From Penium margaritaceum (lineage: Eukaryota; Streptophyta; Zygnematophyceae; Desmidiales; Peniaceae): 64,000 bases of DNA. Position numbers and translations under genes: made by a program. The stretch spans positions 105,222-169,221 of the forward strand of contig SZWC01003880.1 of assembly GCA_023375785.1 (NCBI GenBank), written 5' to 3'. The notes under the pieces were generated by a model that was given only the letters and a program-made list of their open reading frames with translations, was not told where the DNA came from and did not search any database. Of the stretch, positions 54,261 to 64,000 are shown piece by piece (position 1 is the first letter of the stretch; every line of letters starts with the position of its first letter).

Positions 54261-56040
54261 AGGCCCTTGGCCTGACTGTCTAGGCAGACTGCACAAAGGT
54301 GCACCCCACGTTCCATGTTGGTCATGAGTTAGTCTCCCCAGAGTTCTCGGTCGCTTGCGATAATGCGGCCGACCTTGTCGTGGTTAGAACGAATCCGGAG
54401 GCGTGTGTCCTTGCCACCCGGAGCTGTCCCTCGACGACGCCTGCTCCAAGCACGTTGAAGGAGGCTCTCTCAGCTAAGGATACACAATTGTGGCGTACTG
54501 TCTGTGAGGATGAGCCGAGAGCCATCCGTGAGCATGGTGTCTATGAGCTTGTCGTCCTCCCAGCTAGATGGAAGGCTATCCAGGCCAAGTAGGTATTTCG
54601 CAAGAAGGTGAAACCTGAAGGCACACCGGATGGCTACATGGTTTGCTTGAGGGCCAAGGTATTTTCATAGGTTTAAGGTATAGACTTCACTATCACCTTT
54701 GCAGTTGTTGGCCCCGTGACCACCACTCGCACTCTGTTCAAAGTTGTTGCTCACCACGACTAGGAGCTTTACCAGATGGATGTGAAGAACCCGTTCCTCC
54801 ATGGCACCTTAGAGGAGGAGATCTACATTGACTAGCCACCTAGATTTGAGGATGGTGACAAGGCATCGCACTTGCGCAAGGCCTTGTATGGCTTGAAACA
54901 GTCACCCAGGTGTTGGAGCTTGGAGATCACCAGCACACTGACACGTGTCGTTTACGTGCAGAATGATGCCGACTCGTCCCTCTTCCTCAGACGGACAACT
55001 GAGATCTTCACCGCCATCCAGGTCTACGTGGAAGATCACTTGATTTTTTCTCCTTCTCTAGAGGTCGTGAAGGAGGCCAAGGGAGTCCTTCAGGCTGCCT
55101 ACAGGATGAAGGACCTTGATCCTATAGCTGTGTTTCTTGGGATGGATATCGTATGTGATCATCAGTGGCTGACACTCTTTCTTCATCAGCCATGTTACAC
55201 CCACGTCGTGGAGGATTGGTTTGTTGACCTCCTTGGTGTAGTTCCCAAAGCCTCCATCTCCATCACATCTGATGGGCAGGATACTTTGAAATTGGATGAT
55301 CCAGCATAACTAGGAGAGACCGTGGACGTGACCCTGTACTTGCACCTGATTGGCTCTTTGATGTACTTGGCCACAACCACATGACCCAACATTGCCTTTG
55401 CCGTCAACCTCCTTGTACAATTTTCACAGTGTCCTTGGGCAAGAGCCCTTCACGCGGCTATGCGAGTAGTGTGGTACGTGGTCTCCACACAGTACCTCAG
55501 AGTGTGGTTTTGACGCTAGTGTTCGGTGGTAGTCGATGGTTGCACAAACAGTGACTGGGTATGGAGCCCCCATGGGCGCAGTCAGACAAGCTACATGTTC
55601 CTGCTGGGTGACACTACTGTGTCGTGGCGCAATGGCAAGCATGGATACATTACACATAGCTCCTCAAAGGCTACGTATGTTGTACTTGGGACTGGGGTTG
55701 CTGAGGGTGTGTGGCTGCAGTGTCTGTTTTGTGAGTTGTGTCAGTCGGTCCCTAGAATCGTTCGGCATCGTGAAAACCAGAGTTCTCTCACAATTGCAGA
55801 GAACTCTAGTGCATTTCATGCATGCACAAACCACATTGCTGTTGAGCATCACTTTGTGCATGATCTTGTGGAGGAACAGGTGATCTTCGTCATCTGGGTC
55901 GGCACGGACTTGCTGCTGGCTCACTTCTCGACCAAGACACTAGCGCTCAAAAATTTCATGTTGGCCATTCATTACATCGGACTTTGTCCCTTGCCTGATA
56001 GTGGAAGAGAGTGGAGTGTGTGAGAATGGACTGTTGAGCA
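54261..56040 (+). pseudogene. Element L reverse transcriptase and RNase H
   Basis: RT entry block TLKEALSAKDTQLWRTVCED near 54450, then ALYGLKQSPRCWSLEITSTL, QNDADSSLFLRRTTEIFTAI, YRMKDLDPIAVFLGMDIVCD. RNase H: NGKHGYITHSSSKATYVVLG, NHIAVEHHFVHDLVEEQVIF, ending near 56023. Broken. Confidence 0.9.
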
Positions 56041-56093
56041 TCTTGTTGCGCACCTGCATCAGTTTTGCACGTACATGGGCATGCGTACCATCC

Positions 56094-56106
56094 GGTCATG
56101 GGGGAG
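56094..56106 (+). promoter_or_regulatory. Polypurine tract of L
   Basis: GGTCATGGGGGAG lies directly before the LTR start at 56107. Confidence 0.85.
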
Positions 56107-56707
56107 TATTGTGATGTGAGTCCTCCCTGTCTATTGGTACAGCTTACTGTGACCACTCGGCCGTGTCCATGCTTATGCAAATACTTGATGCACACCTAGT
56201 TGGCACCAGAGCACAGACGGGTGGTGGCTCCACCCACCAGCGGCTGCCAGACAGCTGCCACGATGTCCCGGGTACTTTCTCGGGTACTCTGCATTTTTTT
56301 GCACTCGCTAGAGCTTTCACGGTGGACTAGCTCTCGGGCCCGATTTGCATATTTTGCATTGTCTATCCACTGATTCATTTTGTATCTCTACATTCAGACA
56401 GTGTTGCGTTTATATGCCTGTGCGTGGAGTTACGGCCAAAATAGTGGTTCTGGGTCGGGTTTAGGACAAATTGACAATGCCGTGTGCGTCACCCGCCATG
56501 TGCCGTGGCAGGTGTTTATCTTTTGTGCTTGTCAGTTTTCATCTCTCTCTACATTTCTTATCTATTCGAGCTTATGAGACTTTGCGCATCTCCCTAGCTC
56601 ATCTCTTGTTGTTTCTTGTACCTGGTTGCTTGCTAGTGCACCAGCTAACTGGACTGTGTCACCACATCAGCAGCAACAAGGCTAGGAACCCTCCTAGCAG
56701 TTTCTCA
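56107..56707 (+). repeat. LTR shared by L (3') and N (5')
   Basis: About 601 bp, TATTGTGATGTGAG to GCAGTTTCTCA. It has a polypurine tract before it and an exact primer site after it, so it serves both neighbours. Confidence 0.9.
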
Positions 56708-56719
56708 TGGTATCAGAGC
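56708..56719 (+). promoter_or_regulatory. Primer-binding site of N
   Basis: TGGTATCAGAGC, exact complement of the initiator tRNA-Met 3' end, directly after the LTR. Confidence 0.93.
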
Positions 56720-56999
56720 CATGCACCCTTGTTGTCCACTCTTCCAAGACACAGCTGTGCCACTGATGAGAAAAATGCATCCTGTACGACTGCGCACATC
56801 AACATCATAGACCCAATCAATGTTGGTGTAACTATCAACAAATACAGATGGCTGTACCCTGAAGTGCAGTCCGACCCATGTAGTGGAGAGAGCATAGCGT
56901 ACAATGCAAAGTGCGGCCTCTAGGTGCTAAGCACGATGGCTCTGAGGAAATTGTGCCATGAACTTCACTACGAAGGCCATGTCTTCCCTCGTGGTCGTG

Positions 57000-58376
57000 G
57001 CTAGGTACATGAGGGAGCTCATGACATGGAGGTTATTGGTGATCACCAGCACACTGACACGTGTCGTTTACGTGTCGCATGACTACCGCTCGAGCTTTGA
57101 TCGAGGTTGTTGCTCACCAAAACTGGGAGCTGCACTAGATGGATGTGAATAATGTGTTCCTTCATGGCACCTTAGAGGAGGAGATCTACATGGTCCAGCC
57201 ACCTAGATTCGAGGTCGATGACAAGATATGGTGCTTGCGCAAGGCCTTGTACGGCCTGAAACAGTCACCCAAGTGCTGGAGCTTGGAGATCACTGGTACA
57301 CTGACACGTGCCGGTTACGTACACAATGACGCTGACCCGTCCCTCTTTCTCAGATGGATAGCTGAGAGCTTCACAGCCATCCTGGTCTACGTGGACAACC
57401 TCCTGATTGCGTGTCCGTCTATGGAGGCCGTGAAGGAGGCCAAGGCAGCTCTCCAGGCTGCCTATTGGATGAAGGACCTTGGCCCTGCAGCTGTGTTTCT
57501 GGGGATGGAGATCGTGCGTGATCGTCAGCGACGAACACTCTTGTTGCATCAGGCACGTTACGCCCCCATTGTGGGGGAGCGGTTTGCTGACCTCCTGGGT
57601 GCAGATCCTAGAGCCTCCACTCCCATCACACCTGACGGGCAGGATGATCTCAAGGTGGATGATGCCGAAGACCTGGGGGAGACAGTGGAGGTGACCCTGT
57701 ACTTGCGCCTGATTGGCTCTTTGATGTACTTGGCCACCAACACACAAACCGACATTGCCTTCGCCGTCAACCTCCATGCACAATTTTTACAGTGTCCTCG
57801 GTTGAGAGCTCTTCATGTGGCTGTGCAAGTGGTGGGGTACGTGGTGTCCACAACGTACCGTACCTCGGACTCTGCTTTTGACGGTAGTGTTTGGTGGTAG
57901 TTGATGGCTACACAAGCAGTGACTGGGTGTGGAGTCCTGATGGGCGCAGTCGGACAGGCTACGTGTTCCTACTTGGTGGCACCGCTGGGTCGTGGCGTAG
58001 TGGCAAGCAGGGTTGTATCGCTTGTAGATCATCAAAGGCTCAGTATGTTGCTCTGAGGGCTGGGGCTGCTGAGGCAGTGTGGCTGTAGCGTCTATTCTGT
58101 AAGTTATGTCAGTCTGTGCCTTGCATCATTTTGTGTTGTGATAACCAAAGCTCTCTTGCCATTGCACAGAACTCTGGTGTGTTTCACGCACGCATGAAGC
58201 ATATTGCTGTTGAGCATTACTTTGTGCGTGATATTGTGGAGAAACAGGTGATCTCCGTCATCTTGGTCGGCACGGACATGCAGTGGGCTGACTTCTTGAC
58301 CAAGGCACTTGCGCACGGAAAGTTCATTGTGGCCATTCGTTCTGTCGGGCTACGCCCCTTGCCTGAGAGTGGCTAA
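57000..58376 (+). pseudogene. Element N reverse transcriptase and RNase H
   Basis: A 253-codon open stretch from 57139 carries [40 protein letters not shown], a catalytic-loop segment ILVYVD near 57380, MKDLGPAAVFLGMEIVRDRQ and LIGSLMYLATNTQTDIAFAV. RNase H continues with [20 protein letters not shown] and KHIAVEHYFVRDIVEKQVIS to 58376. Closest to G and L. Confidence 0.92.
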
Positions 58377-58460
58377 GAGTGGGGTGTGTGAGCATGAACT
58401 GTTGAGCATCTTGTTGTACACCTATGTCAGCTTTGCACGTGTATGGACATGCGTACCATC

Positions 58461-58474
58461 GGGTCATGGGGGAG
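58461..58474 (+). promoter_or_regulatory. Polypurine tract of N
   Basis: GGGTCATGGGGGAG, identical to B's tract, directly before the 3' LTR. Confidence 0.88.
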
Positions 58475-59117
58475 TGTTGTGATGTGAGTTGTTTCTGTTT
58501 GTTTGTATAGCTTACTGTGACTACTCGGCCATGTCCATACTCGTGCAGATCTCTGATGCGGGCCCAGCTGGCGTCGGAGCATTGAAGGTTGGTGGGTCCA
58601 TCCACTAGCAGCTGTCAGACGGCTGCCACGACGTCCCGCATGCTTGTTGGGGTGCTCTACAGCTTTTCTGCAGACGGTAGAGTTTTCTCGGTGGACTAGC
58701 TCTCGAGCTCGATTTGCATGTTTTGCATCATCTGTCCACCGATCGATGCTGGACTTGTGCGTGTGGCTAGTCGTAGCGTTTGGCTCAAGATTTTGCATCT
58801 CTAGGTCCAGACGGTGTTACGGTTGGATGCCTGTGCGCAGAGTTATGGCCAAAACAGTAGTTTTGAGCCTTTAGGAGAAACTGACACTGCCATGTGCGTC
58901 ATCCGCTGTGTGCCGCGGCAGGTATTTATGCTGTGTGCTTGTGAGTTGTCATTTCTCTCTGCATTACTAAGCTATTGGAGCTTATGAGACTTTGCGCGTC
59001 TCTCTAGCCTTATCCTTGGTGTTTCTTGCACCTACTTGCTTGCTAGTGCGCTAGCTGACTGGACAGTGTCGCCACGTCAGCAACAGCAAGATTAGGAAGC
59101 TTCCTAGCAATTTCTCA
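58475..59117 (+). repeat. 3' LTR of N
   Basis: 643 bp, TGTTGTGATGTGAG to GCAATTTCTCA. Confidence 0.92.
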
Positions 59118-59231
59118 TGTCGGTGCTCCGACGCCAACTCGGCCCGTGTCACGGATCAGCACGAGCATCGACACAGCCGAGTGGTCACAGTAAGGTGTAC
59201 AAAAAGACGGTCACAACTCACATCACAACAG
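59118..59231 (-). repeat. Inverted fragment of an A/N-family LTR
   Basis: About 114 bp that, on the minus strand, start TGTTGTGATGTGAG and follow the first part of the LTR (GTGACCACTCGGCTGTGTCG, GGCGTCGGAGCA). It abuts the 3' LTR of N tail-on. Confidence 0.8.
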
Positions 59232-59485
59232 ACACAATGCTCGATGTTGAGCCAAGTGCAAAAATGTCGGCCAAAGCACTTGTTCTAGATGTGTTTGAGA
59301 GGTTGATTGCAGTAACCATTCCAACATGCTTGGTGGCTTTGTAGCATGACATAGAGCGCATGTAGTATAGAGGAACATGCATCAACATACGCTTGTGGTC
59401 GATGTAGTCATGGTGATTTAGTCATGCATGTGGTAAAGAGGTAATGTTGGGTTCCTGATCCCTGGGGACCACAGGACCAAGTTAT
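59232..59485. other. Unassigned spacer
   Basis: 254 bp with no similarity that I recognise and no coding signal. It ends in GTTAT, the flank of the LTR of J. Confidence 0.5.
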
Positions 59486-60330
59486 TGTTGGTTTTTGTGC
59501 ATCTCTCATTGTACTCTATTGTGTCCTCCTGGCTTGTGTACATCGGTGTGCAGATGACTGACAGCGAGACTCGACGCTGATGGAGTGTCGCTCGGTGGAG
59601 CCGACGCACGCTGAGGCCCACTCACCATTCACTGGAGGCTCCTCCCTACGATGCGCTCAGATCCATCGGCACGCCTCCCCGGTGGTCGGGCTGCCGGTGG
59701 TCACTACCACTGCAGATGTTGTCTGCATGCACCCTGCGTTGTTTCTGGTTGTGGCATTGCGTCTGCAACATCATGCTGTGCCTAGGGTCCATGTCTCCTG
59801 TTGTGTGGCCCTGTTTGACATCACTGACTGTCGTAGGCACTACCTGGGTTTGGGCAGCCATAACTCTTTGCTGCTATTTTTCTAGCTGATTTTGACCACA
59901 CAACTGTGTTCTCAGCGGCGATATTATGGTATGGTCCAGTTTTCAGGCAAAACGGACGACGCCCGGGTTTTGGGCTGTCGGGCGTCTAGCACGGCTCACC
60001 GACAAAACCCTGCCTGCCAGAAAATAGGTCTAAGACCATTTTCTGATTCGCTGGTTAGCTGAGTAACAAGTTCTACACTAGTGGGGGGGAGCTAGAACTT
60101 GGAGGGGTCTCCCATTGTTGCTCATTCTTCATTCCTAATCAGTCACTTTCAGTTTTCAGTTGCTTTCTGGTGCTAACACTGGTGCCCGCGTTTCTGAGTA
60201 ACAAACCCAGAGCTTCTAGACTTAGACTCTAGAGCAGCAGACTGAGGGGGCAGCAGACTTAAGCAACGAGCGTGTAAGCCGGCATCCTGCATCAACAATG
60301 CTGCTACCCCAACCTGCTGCCTAGGATTTC
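59486..60330 (+). repeat. 5' LTR of J (H/J family, subfamily 1)
   Basis: About 845 bp from TGTTGGTTTTTGTGC to near GCCTAGGATTTCA. It matches the complement of 8416-9266 over its whole length. I found no clear primer site after it. Confidence 0.82.
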
Positions 60331-60640
60331 AAGCTCGAAATGAGAGCCAGAGCGTAGCAGTAGCAGCAAAAGACTGGCGTACATGTGCCACACAACGCCG
60401 GCGGACCCCCATATGCGCCGGTGTAAGGGAAATGCTGCCGGATTTTTTCCGACAGAATTGACCCACCTGGTGGCGGCGTCAGATTTTTTCCCATGGCCAC
60501 TGGGCCAGGGGAAATGCTGCCGAATTTTTTTCGGCAGTACTGACCCCCACGCGTGACGCGAGGAGGTGAGTGGCAGGCCGCGTCTGACACATGCGGGCGA
60601 CGACGCACGCTGCAACGTCACCCAGGTGCAGTGACTAGCC
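60331..60640. other. Start of the leader of J
   Basis: About 300 bp with an internal direct repeat: GGGAAATGCTGCCG followed by TTTTTTYCGRCAG near 60428 and 60500, and CCATGGCCACTGGGCCAGGG between. No coding signal. Confidence 0.5.
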
Positions 60641-61015
60641 CAGCAAGTAGCAGGAGCAGCCTGCAGCAGCGACAGCCGCAAGCAACAGCAGCGAGCAGTG
60701 GTAGCAACAGCCAACAGCAGCTGCGTGCAACAGCAGCAGCGGGCAGTAGCAGCAGCTCGCAGCAGCCCATAGCAGCAAGCAACAACGGCAGCCAGTAGCA
60801 GCAACCCGCAGTAGCAGCAACAATGGCAGTAAGCAACAGTAGAAACAACGAGCAACAATGGTAGCAAGCAGCAGTTGCAACAGCGAGCAGTAGTAGCAGC
60901 AGGCTACAGCAGGCGCAGCAACAAGCCGCAGCAGCAGCCAGCTACACTAGCAACAGCAACGAGCAATTGCCGGCAGCAGCCAGCAGCAGCTTCTGCTGCT
61001 CGCAGCCTGCAGCTT
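60641..61015. repeat. CAG/CAA-type triplet tract in the leader of J, first part
   Basis: Imperfect AGCAGCAGC/AACAGC triplets over about 375 bp, giving Gln/Ser/Ala frames. It continues at 61561 after a stretch containing an A-rich run (61123-61153) and the MITE. Confidence 0.88.
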
Positions 61016-61232
61016 ACCGCGAGCGACGGGCTGTGGGCAGCAAGCCTGCTCCTCGTAGCAAACAGCGGGCTCGCTGGCCACTACCCACAGCGAGCAGTGA
61101 AGCCCGTTGTGACAGACGGAAGGAAAAAGAAAAAAAAGAAAAAAAATGGGAAAAAATCCCCCATCCCACCAGCTTCTTTGCTACGGCTGCAGCAGCTGCC
61201 AAAGCTGTTGTAGCAGCCACAGCAGCCGCAAC

Positions 61233-61559
61233 TAAGGGTGCACACCGGGTAAGATTCCCGGATCCCAGATTGGATTCGGATTCACGAATCCGAATCCAGG
61301 TTTGGCTTTGATTCACGAATCCGAATCTGGATTCGCGAATTCGTAAGATTCACGAATCTTTTCCGAGTCCTATGGGTGATGGCAGGTAAAAATCCTCTAA
61401 TCTGCCACATAAATCCCTGTTTTCCATGTTGAAACAATAGGGAAAGGATCTCCGAATCCCGAATCGAATCCTCATGAAGGATTTGGATCCCCGAATCCGA
61501 ATCTTTTTCTGGGTTCACGAATCTTATTCACGAATCCTAGGATTTGGTGTGCAGCCTTA
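61233..61559. mobile_element. hAT-type MITE, 327 bp, in the leader of J
   Basis: Terminal inverted repeats TAAGGGTGCACACC (61233) and TAAGGCTGCACACC (complement, ending 61559) match the YARNG start of hAT transposons. The exact 8-bp target duplication GCCGCAAC flanks it (61225-61232 and 61560-61567), also the hAT length. Subterminal regions are full of GATTCACGAATC/CGAATCCGAATC motifs in both orientations on both sides, as for transposase-binding sites. No coding capacity, so it depends on a transposase elsewhere. It is younger than the J copy it sits in. Confidence 0.93.
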
Positions 61560-61567
61560 GCCGCAAC

Positions 61568-61796
61568 AACAGTAGTAGCTGCTACATTTACACAACAGCA
61601 ACAGGAGCAACAGCTGCAACAGCAGCAGTAGCAGTAGCAAGTGCAGCAGTAGTAGAAGCATCAGCAGTAGAAGCAATAGTAGCAGCAGCAACAACAGCAG
61701 CAGCACCAGCAGGTGCAGCAGTAGTAGTAGTAGCAACAACAGTAACAGCTGCAGCATCACCAACAGCTGCAGCAACGGCCCCAACAACTGCCGCTG
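61568..61796. repeat. CAG/AGT-type triplet tract in the leader of J, second part
   Basis: AGCAGTAGC, ACAGCAGC and similar triplets. Removing the MITE restores one continuous tract with 61160-61232. Confidence 0.88.
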
Positions 61797-61797
61797 T

Positions 61798-61953
61798 TGA
61801 CGTCAGCATCTTGCTACTGACATCACTGCTGACGTCACTGCTCACGTCATCAACACACAAAAAAGGGAGAAGGGGGGAGAACACCAAAGGGTGGGCAGAA
61901 AGTCATCTACAACAGCTGCCATGCCTACATCACAGCGGCAGCTACTGACGTCA
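61798..61953. promoter_or_regulatory. TGACGTCA array in the leader of J
   Basis: TGACGTCA at 61798, TGACATCA at 61818, TGACGTCA at 61830, CACGTCA near 61843 and TGACGTCA at 61946. The 61818-61830-61842 sites are 12 bp apart, the spacing of the two TGACG motifs in plant as-1 elements bound by TGA-type bZIP factors. Role inferred. Confidence 0.6.
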
Positions 61954-62089
61954 GCCGCCATAAGCTCACATCATTGCAGACATAAGCAACAACAATAAAA
62001 ACCAAGGGGCACCAAACCATGGCTTGCAGTCCCAGTGGGGAGAATTCCTCCTGTGTTGGGGGAACCCCGAGCCCCCCTTTCTTGTAGTG

Positions 62090-62220
62090 GATGTAGCAGC
62101 AGCAGCAGCAGCAACAGCAACAGCAGTAGCAATAGCAGAAGCAGGAACAACAACAAGAACAGCAACAATAGCGGTAGCAGCAAAAGTACCAATAGCAGCA
62201 GCAGCAGCAACAACCTTCTA
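62090..62220. repeat. CAG/CAA-type triplet tract in the leader of J, third part
   Basis: About 130 bp of AGCAGC, AACAGC and AATAGC triplets shortly before gag. Confidence 0.88.
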
Positions 62221-62229
62221 GCGTTGTTG

Positions 62230-63660
62230 GTGACAACCATGACCCCGTGGATGCTCTTCAGCAATAGCTCCCCGCCTTGATGCAATAGCTTGTAGCGCTG
62301 CAGCCATTGGCCTCCCAGACTGCCACCAGTGCGCCACCACCATTCATCCCTCTAGGGCACGCCAGCCCAACTGTGTCTACTGCCACGCACTACTTAGCGC
62401 AGCAGTAGACTCAGCGCCAGCAGCAGACGGTGATTTTCGTCCTTGGCCCCACTCTAGGCGCTGGCCGCAGGCAGAAGGAATTTGAAACGCCGACGACGCC
62501 GTTGCTTCAGGCCGGCAAGCACTTCCAGAGTTGGGAGCTCAGCTTCCGGTTCTGGGGGCAGGGTGAGGACCTGTGGGCATACTACACCCTCCCGTATGAC
62601 CCCTGGCCGACCAGTTGTATGACGCTGGTCGTGCCGTACGTGCTCTAGTCCCTATCACCCCTCCGGCTTCCCGCCTCGCCCTAGAGCCCTTCCTCGGCGA
62701 CTTCTCCGCTGGCGCCACCCCAAACCCTGTAGCTGCGTGGCATGTCCTCACTTGTCCCCATCGATTGTCCAGCAAGGCTGAGACCAGCCGCCTACTGTGG
62801 GAGTTCAACTCTCTGCACATGGAGGAGACCGGATGGTCACAGCCTACTGGCAGCGGGCGGAGGACATCCTTCGTCGCCTCAGCACCTCTGCCCCACCCCC
62901 CCTGGCCAAGCTCCTCACCATCAAGCCTGGTGCCTCCGACGTGTACGCGGACGTCTTTGTGCACTACTCTCATGACGTCCTCTCCACAATAGCAGCCTAG
63001 GGCACTCTCATGCCCTAGGCATACGAGCTCTTCCTCTGGATTGAGGAGGCTTGTTTAGAGTCCCGACTCTAGCGCACGAAGGCTCTCGCCTCCCCTGCCA
63101 TCACCTGAGTAGCCTTCGCCTCTCCCGTCGCAGCTACCTCATCATTTTCAGGGAAGAAGAAGCGTCAGAACAAGAAAAGCAAGGGTTATCAGCAGCAGCA
63201 GCCGTCGACCAGGTCCAGCGATGGCGGCTCGGTCAGCCAAAACTGTGGTCAGCCCGGGAAAGGGTGGTACACGTGCCCTCTAGAAACGGACAAGGCACGC
63301 GTCGTCGCCACCATGCGTCGCTAGCGGGAGCGCCGTCTCGCCTCTCCCGCCATAGCTATTGCCAGCTCTGACGCCTCGGCCTCGACCAGCAGCTCCCCCA
63401 CTCCGGTAGCTTCGCCCGTCCATCTCACACCAGCGTCGCAGCCGCACCATTCGCAGCTGTCGGCACCTCCGTTTTCTTCGCCGGCACTGTCCTCCTCCTA
63501 CCCGGGCTCCGGTGCCATCACTCCGCACTCCATCTACACTCCGGGTCGTCCTCTCGTGAGCGTCAGCTAGAGTAGTTCATCGCGCTCCAGCTCGGCCTGC
63601 CTCGCCCTCCTCCCTAGGGAAGTACGAGTTGCACCACCTCCTGCTCTCCTGCCCAGCCCT
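62230..63660 (+). pseudogene. Element J gag
   Basis: Capsid-like blocks: HFQSWELSFRFWGQGEDLWA near 62520, LALEPFLGDFSAGATPNPVA near 62680, LAKLLTIKPGASDVYADVFV near 62900, then a Ser/Pro-rich tail. They match H segment by segment. The first codon is not certain. Broken. Confidence 0.78.
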
Positions 63661-64000
63661 GCATGATTGAGACTGAGCTACGGACGTGTCCCGTTTCCTT
63701 GTTTGTCTTGTCGTCTCCCGTGGTCTCCTATACCCCTTTCCATGACGACGTTGCGTGGCTTGATGATTGGCAGTCTCGGTTTGTGCCTCCTTCCACCGCG
63801 TCCACGTCCCTTACCTGCGGCAATGTGACCGTTAACGATCTAGCGGCCCCGGTCCAAGACCCTGCTGAGACCTGGATCATCAACTCCGGGGCCACGCATC
63901 ACATGACGGCCTCTCGTGAGGCCTTTTGTATACTCGGTCCTGTAGGCAATGTCTTTGGTGTCTGGACAGGCTCCGAACTGGTGTTGCCTGTCCGTGGTGT
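63661..64000 (+). pseudogene. Element J protease (start)
   Basis: After the DDVAWLDDWQSRFVPPSTAS segment comes the retropepsin entry ETWIINSGATHHMTASREAF near 63870, then CILGPVGNVFGVWTGSELVL and PVRGV at the window edge. Confidence 0.85.

Larger units (their letters stand above)
52220..56707 (+). mobile_element. Element L: copia retrotransposon from integrase to 3' LTR, possibly the rest of I
   Basis: Plus-strand integrase, linker with 36-bp repeats, reverse transcriptase, RNase H, polypurine tract and LTR. A solo LTR (52871-53604) lies at the integrase-linker border. Family and orientation match I at 38303-41215, on the other side of array K. Protease and GAG-pre-integrase are seen on neither side, so if I and L are one element, sequence was lost at the K border. 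Broken, with more than ten breaks. Confidence 0.82.
56107..59117 (+). mobile_element. Element N: short copia derivative sharing an LTR with L
   Basis: 5' LTR 56107-56707, exact primer site TGGTATCAGAGC (56708-56719), about 240 bp of leader, then directly the reverse transcriptase and RNase H region (57000-58376), polypurine tract (58461-58474) and 3' LTR (58475-59117). Gag to integrase is not present, so at about 3.0 kb it is a non-autonomous form. Few breaks in the part that is present. Confidence 0.88.
59486..64000 (+). mobile_element. Element J: 5' half of a copia retrotransposon, continues beyond the window
   Basis: 5' LTR 59486 to about 60330, a 2-kb leader of CAG-type triplets interrupted by a hAT-type MITE, a TGACGTCA array, gag (about 62230-63660) and the start of the protease (63860-64000). 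The rest is outside the window. Same family as H. Its LTR is the inverted counterpart of the solo LTR at 8416-9266. Broken, with several breaks in the part seen. Confidence 0.85.

Noticed and set aside
61233-61559. A satellite or regulatory palindrome cluster
   Set aside because: Hallmark TIRs and an exact 8-bp target duplication make it a transposed unit.
61544-62285. Ala/Thr- and Leu-rich frames in the leader of J
   Set aside because: Same reason: triplet repeats between LTR and gag, no domain, open in several phases.
1-64000. An envelope gene or Ty3-type element
   Set aside because: No membrane-glycoprotein frame, and every pol segment has integrase before reverse transcriptase, the copia order.

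Overview
The window is a eukaryotic, repeat-built stretch of nuclear DNA. I see no host protein gene, rRNA or tRNA gene that I can support. Almost every base belongs to Ty1/copia-type LTR retrotransposons (Pseudoviridae), all broken, so they are treated as fossils. The primer sites match initiator tRNA-Met of the plant type, and the copia families and bZIP-type leader motifs also suggest a green-lineage genome. A streptophyte alga or bryophyte is my best guess, but that is inference.

Layout, left to right. 1-7348: a minus-strand copia element (A) whose 3' end lies outside the window. 7349-8049: the only stretch not tied to an element, with two perfect palindromes. 8050-16552: a minus-strand copia element (B) sitting inside an older LTR (family H/J); B's own 3' LTR is split by a solo LTR. 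16590-16934: a minus-strand integrase fragment. 16935-34042: a plus-strand copia element (D/G) split by a 12-kb minus-strand element (E, 19507-31612), which is itself split by a plus-strand element (F, 20038-26410). 34043-37365: the 5' part of a minus-strand element (H). 37366-38302: a minus-strand 3' end (M). 38303-41215: the 5' part of a plus-strand element (I). 41216-52219: an LTR-internal-LTR-internal-LTR array (K). 52220-59117: integrase-to-LTR of a plus-strand element (L, possibly the rest of I), with a solo LTR inside it and a second short element (N) sharing its LTR. 59118-59485: an inverted LTR scrap and unassigned DNA. 59486-64000: the 5' half of a plus-strand element (J) carrying a 327-bp hAT-type MITE in its leader.

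Two priming classes occur side by side. A, I, L and N carry a site for the 3' end of initiator tRNA-Met (TGGTATCAGAGC type). E, F and both K units carry 14-15 nt complementary to the anticodon stem-loop of the same tRNA, the half-tRNA priming known from Drosophila copia, yeast Ty5 and Volvox Osser. Five insertions are dated relative to their targets by target-site duplications: E in D/G, F in E, one solo LTR in B, one solo LTR in L, and the MITE in J. LTR pairs compared by eye are only about 85-90% alike (E about 86%, F about 90%), so these are old copies and the nesting order agrees with the divergence. A single N at 3787 between two near-identical 429-bp copies marks a probable assembly join.

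I did not find a new cellular system. The observations most worth following are the half-tRNA priming class, the TGACGTCA arrays beside trinucleotide-repeat leaders, and the hAT MITE.
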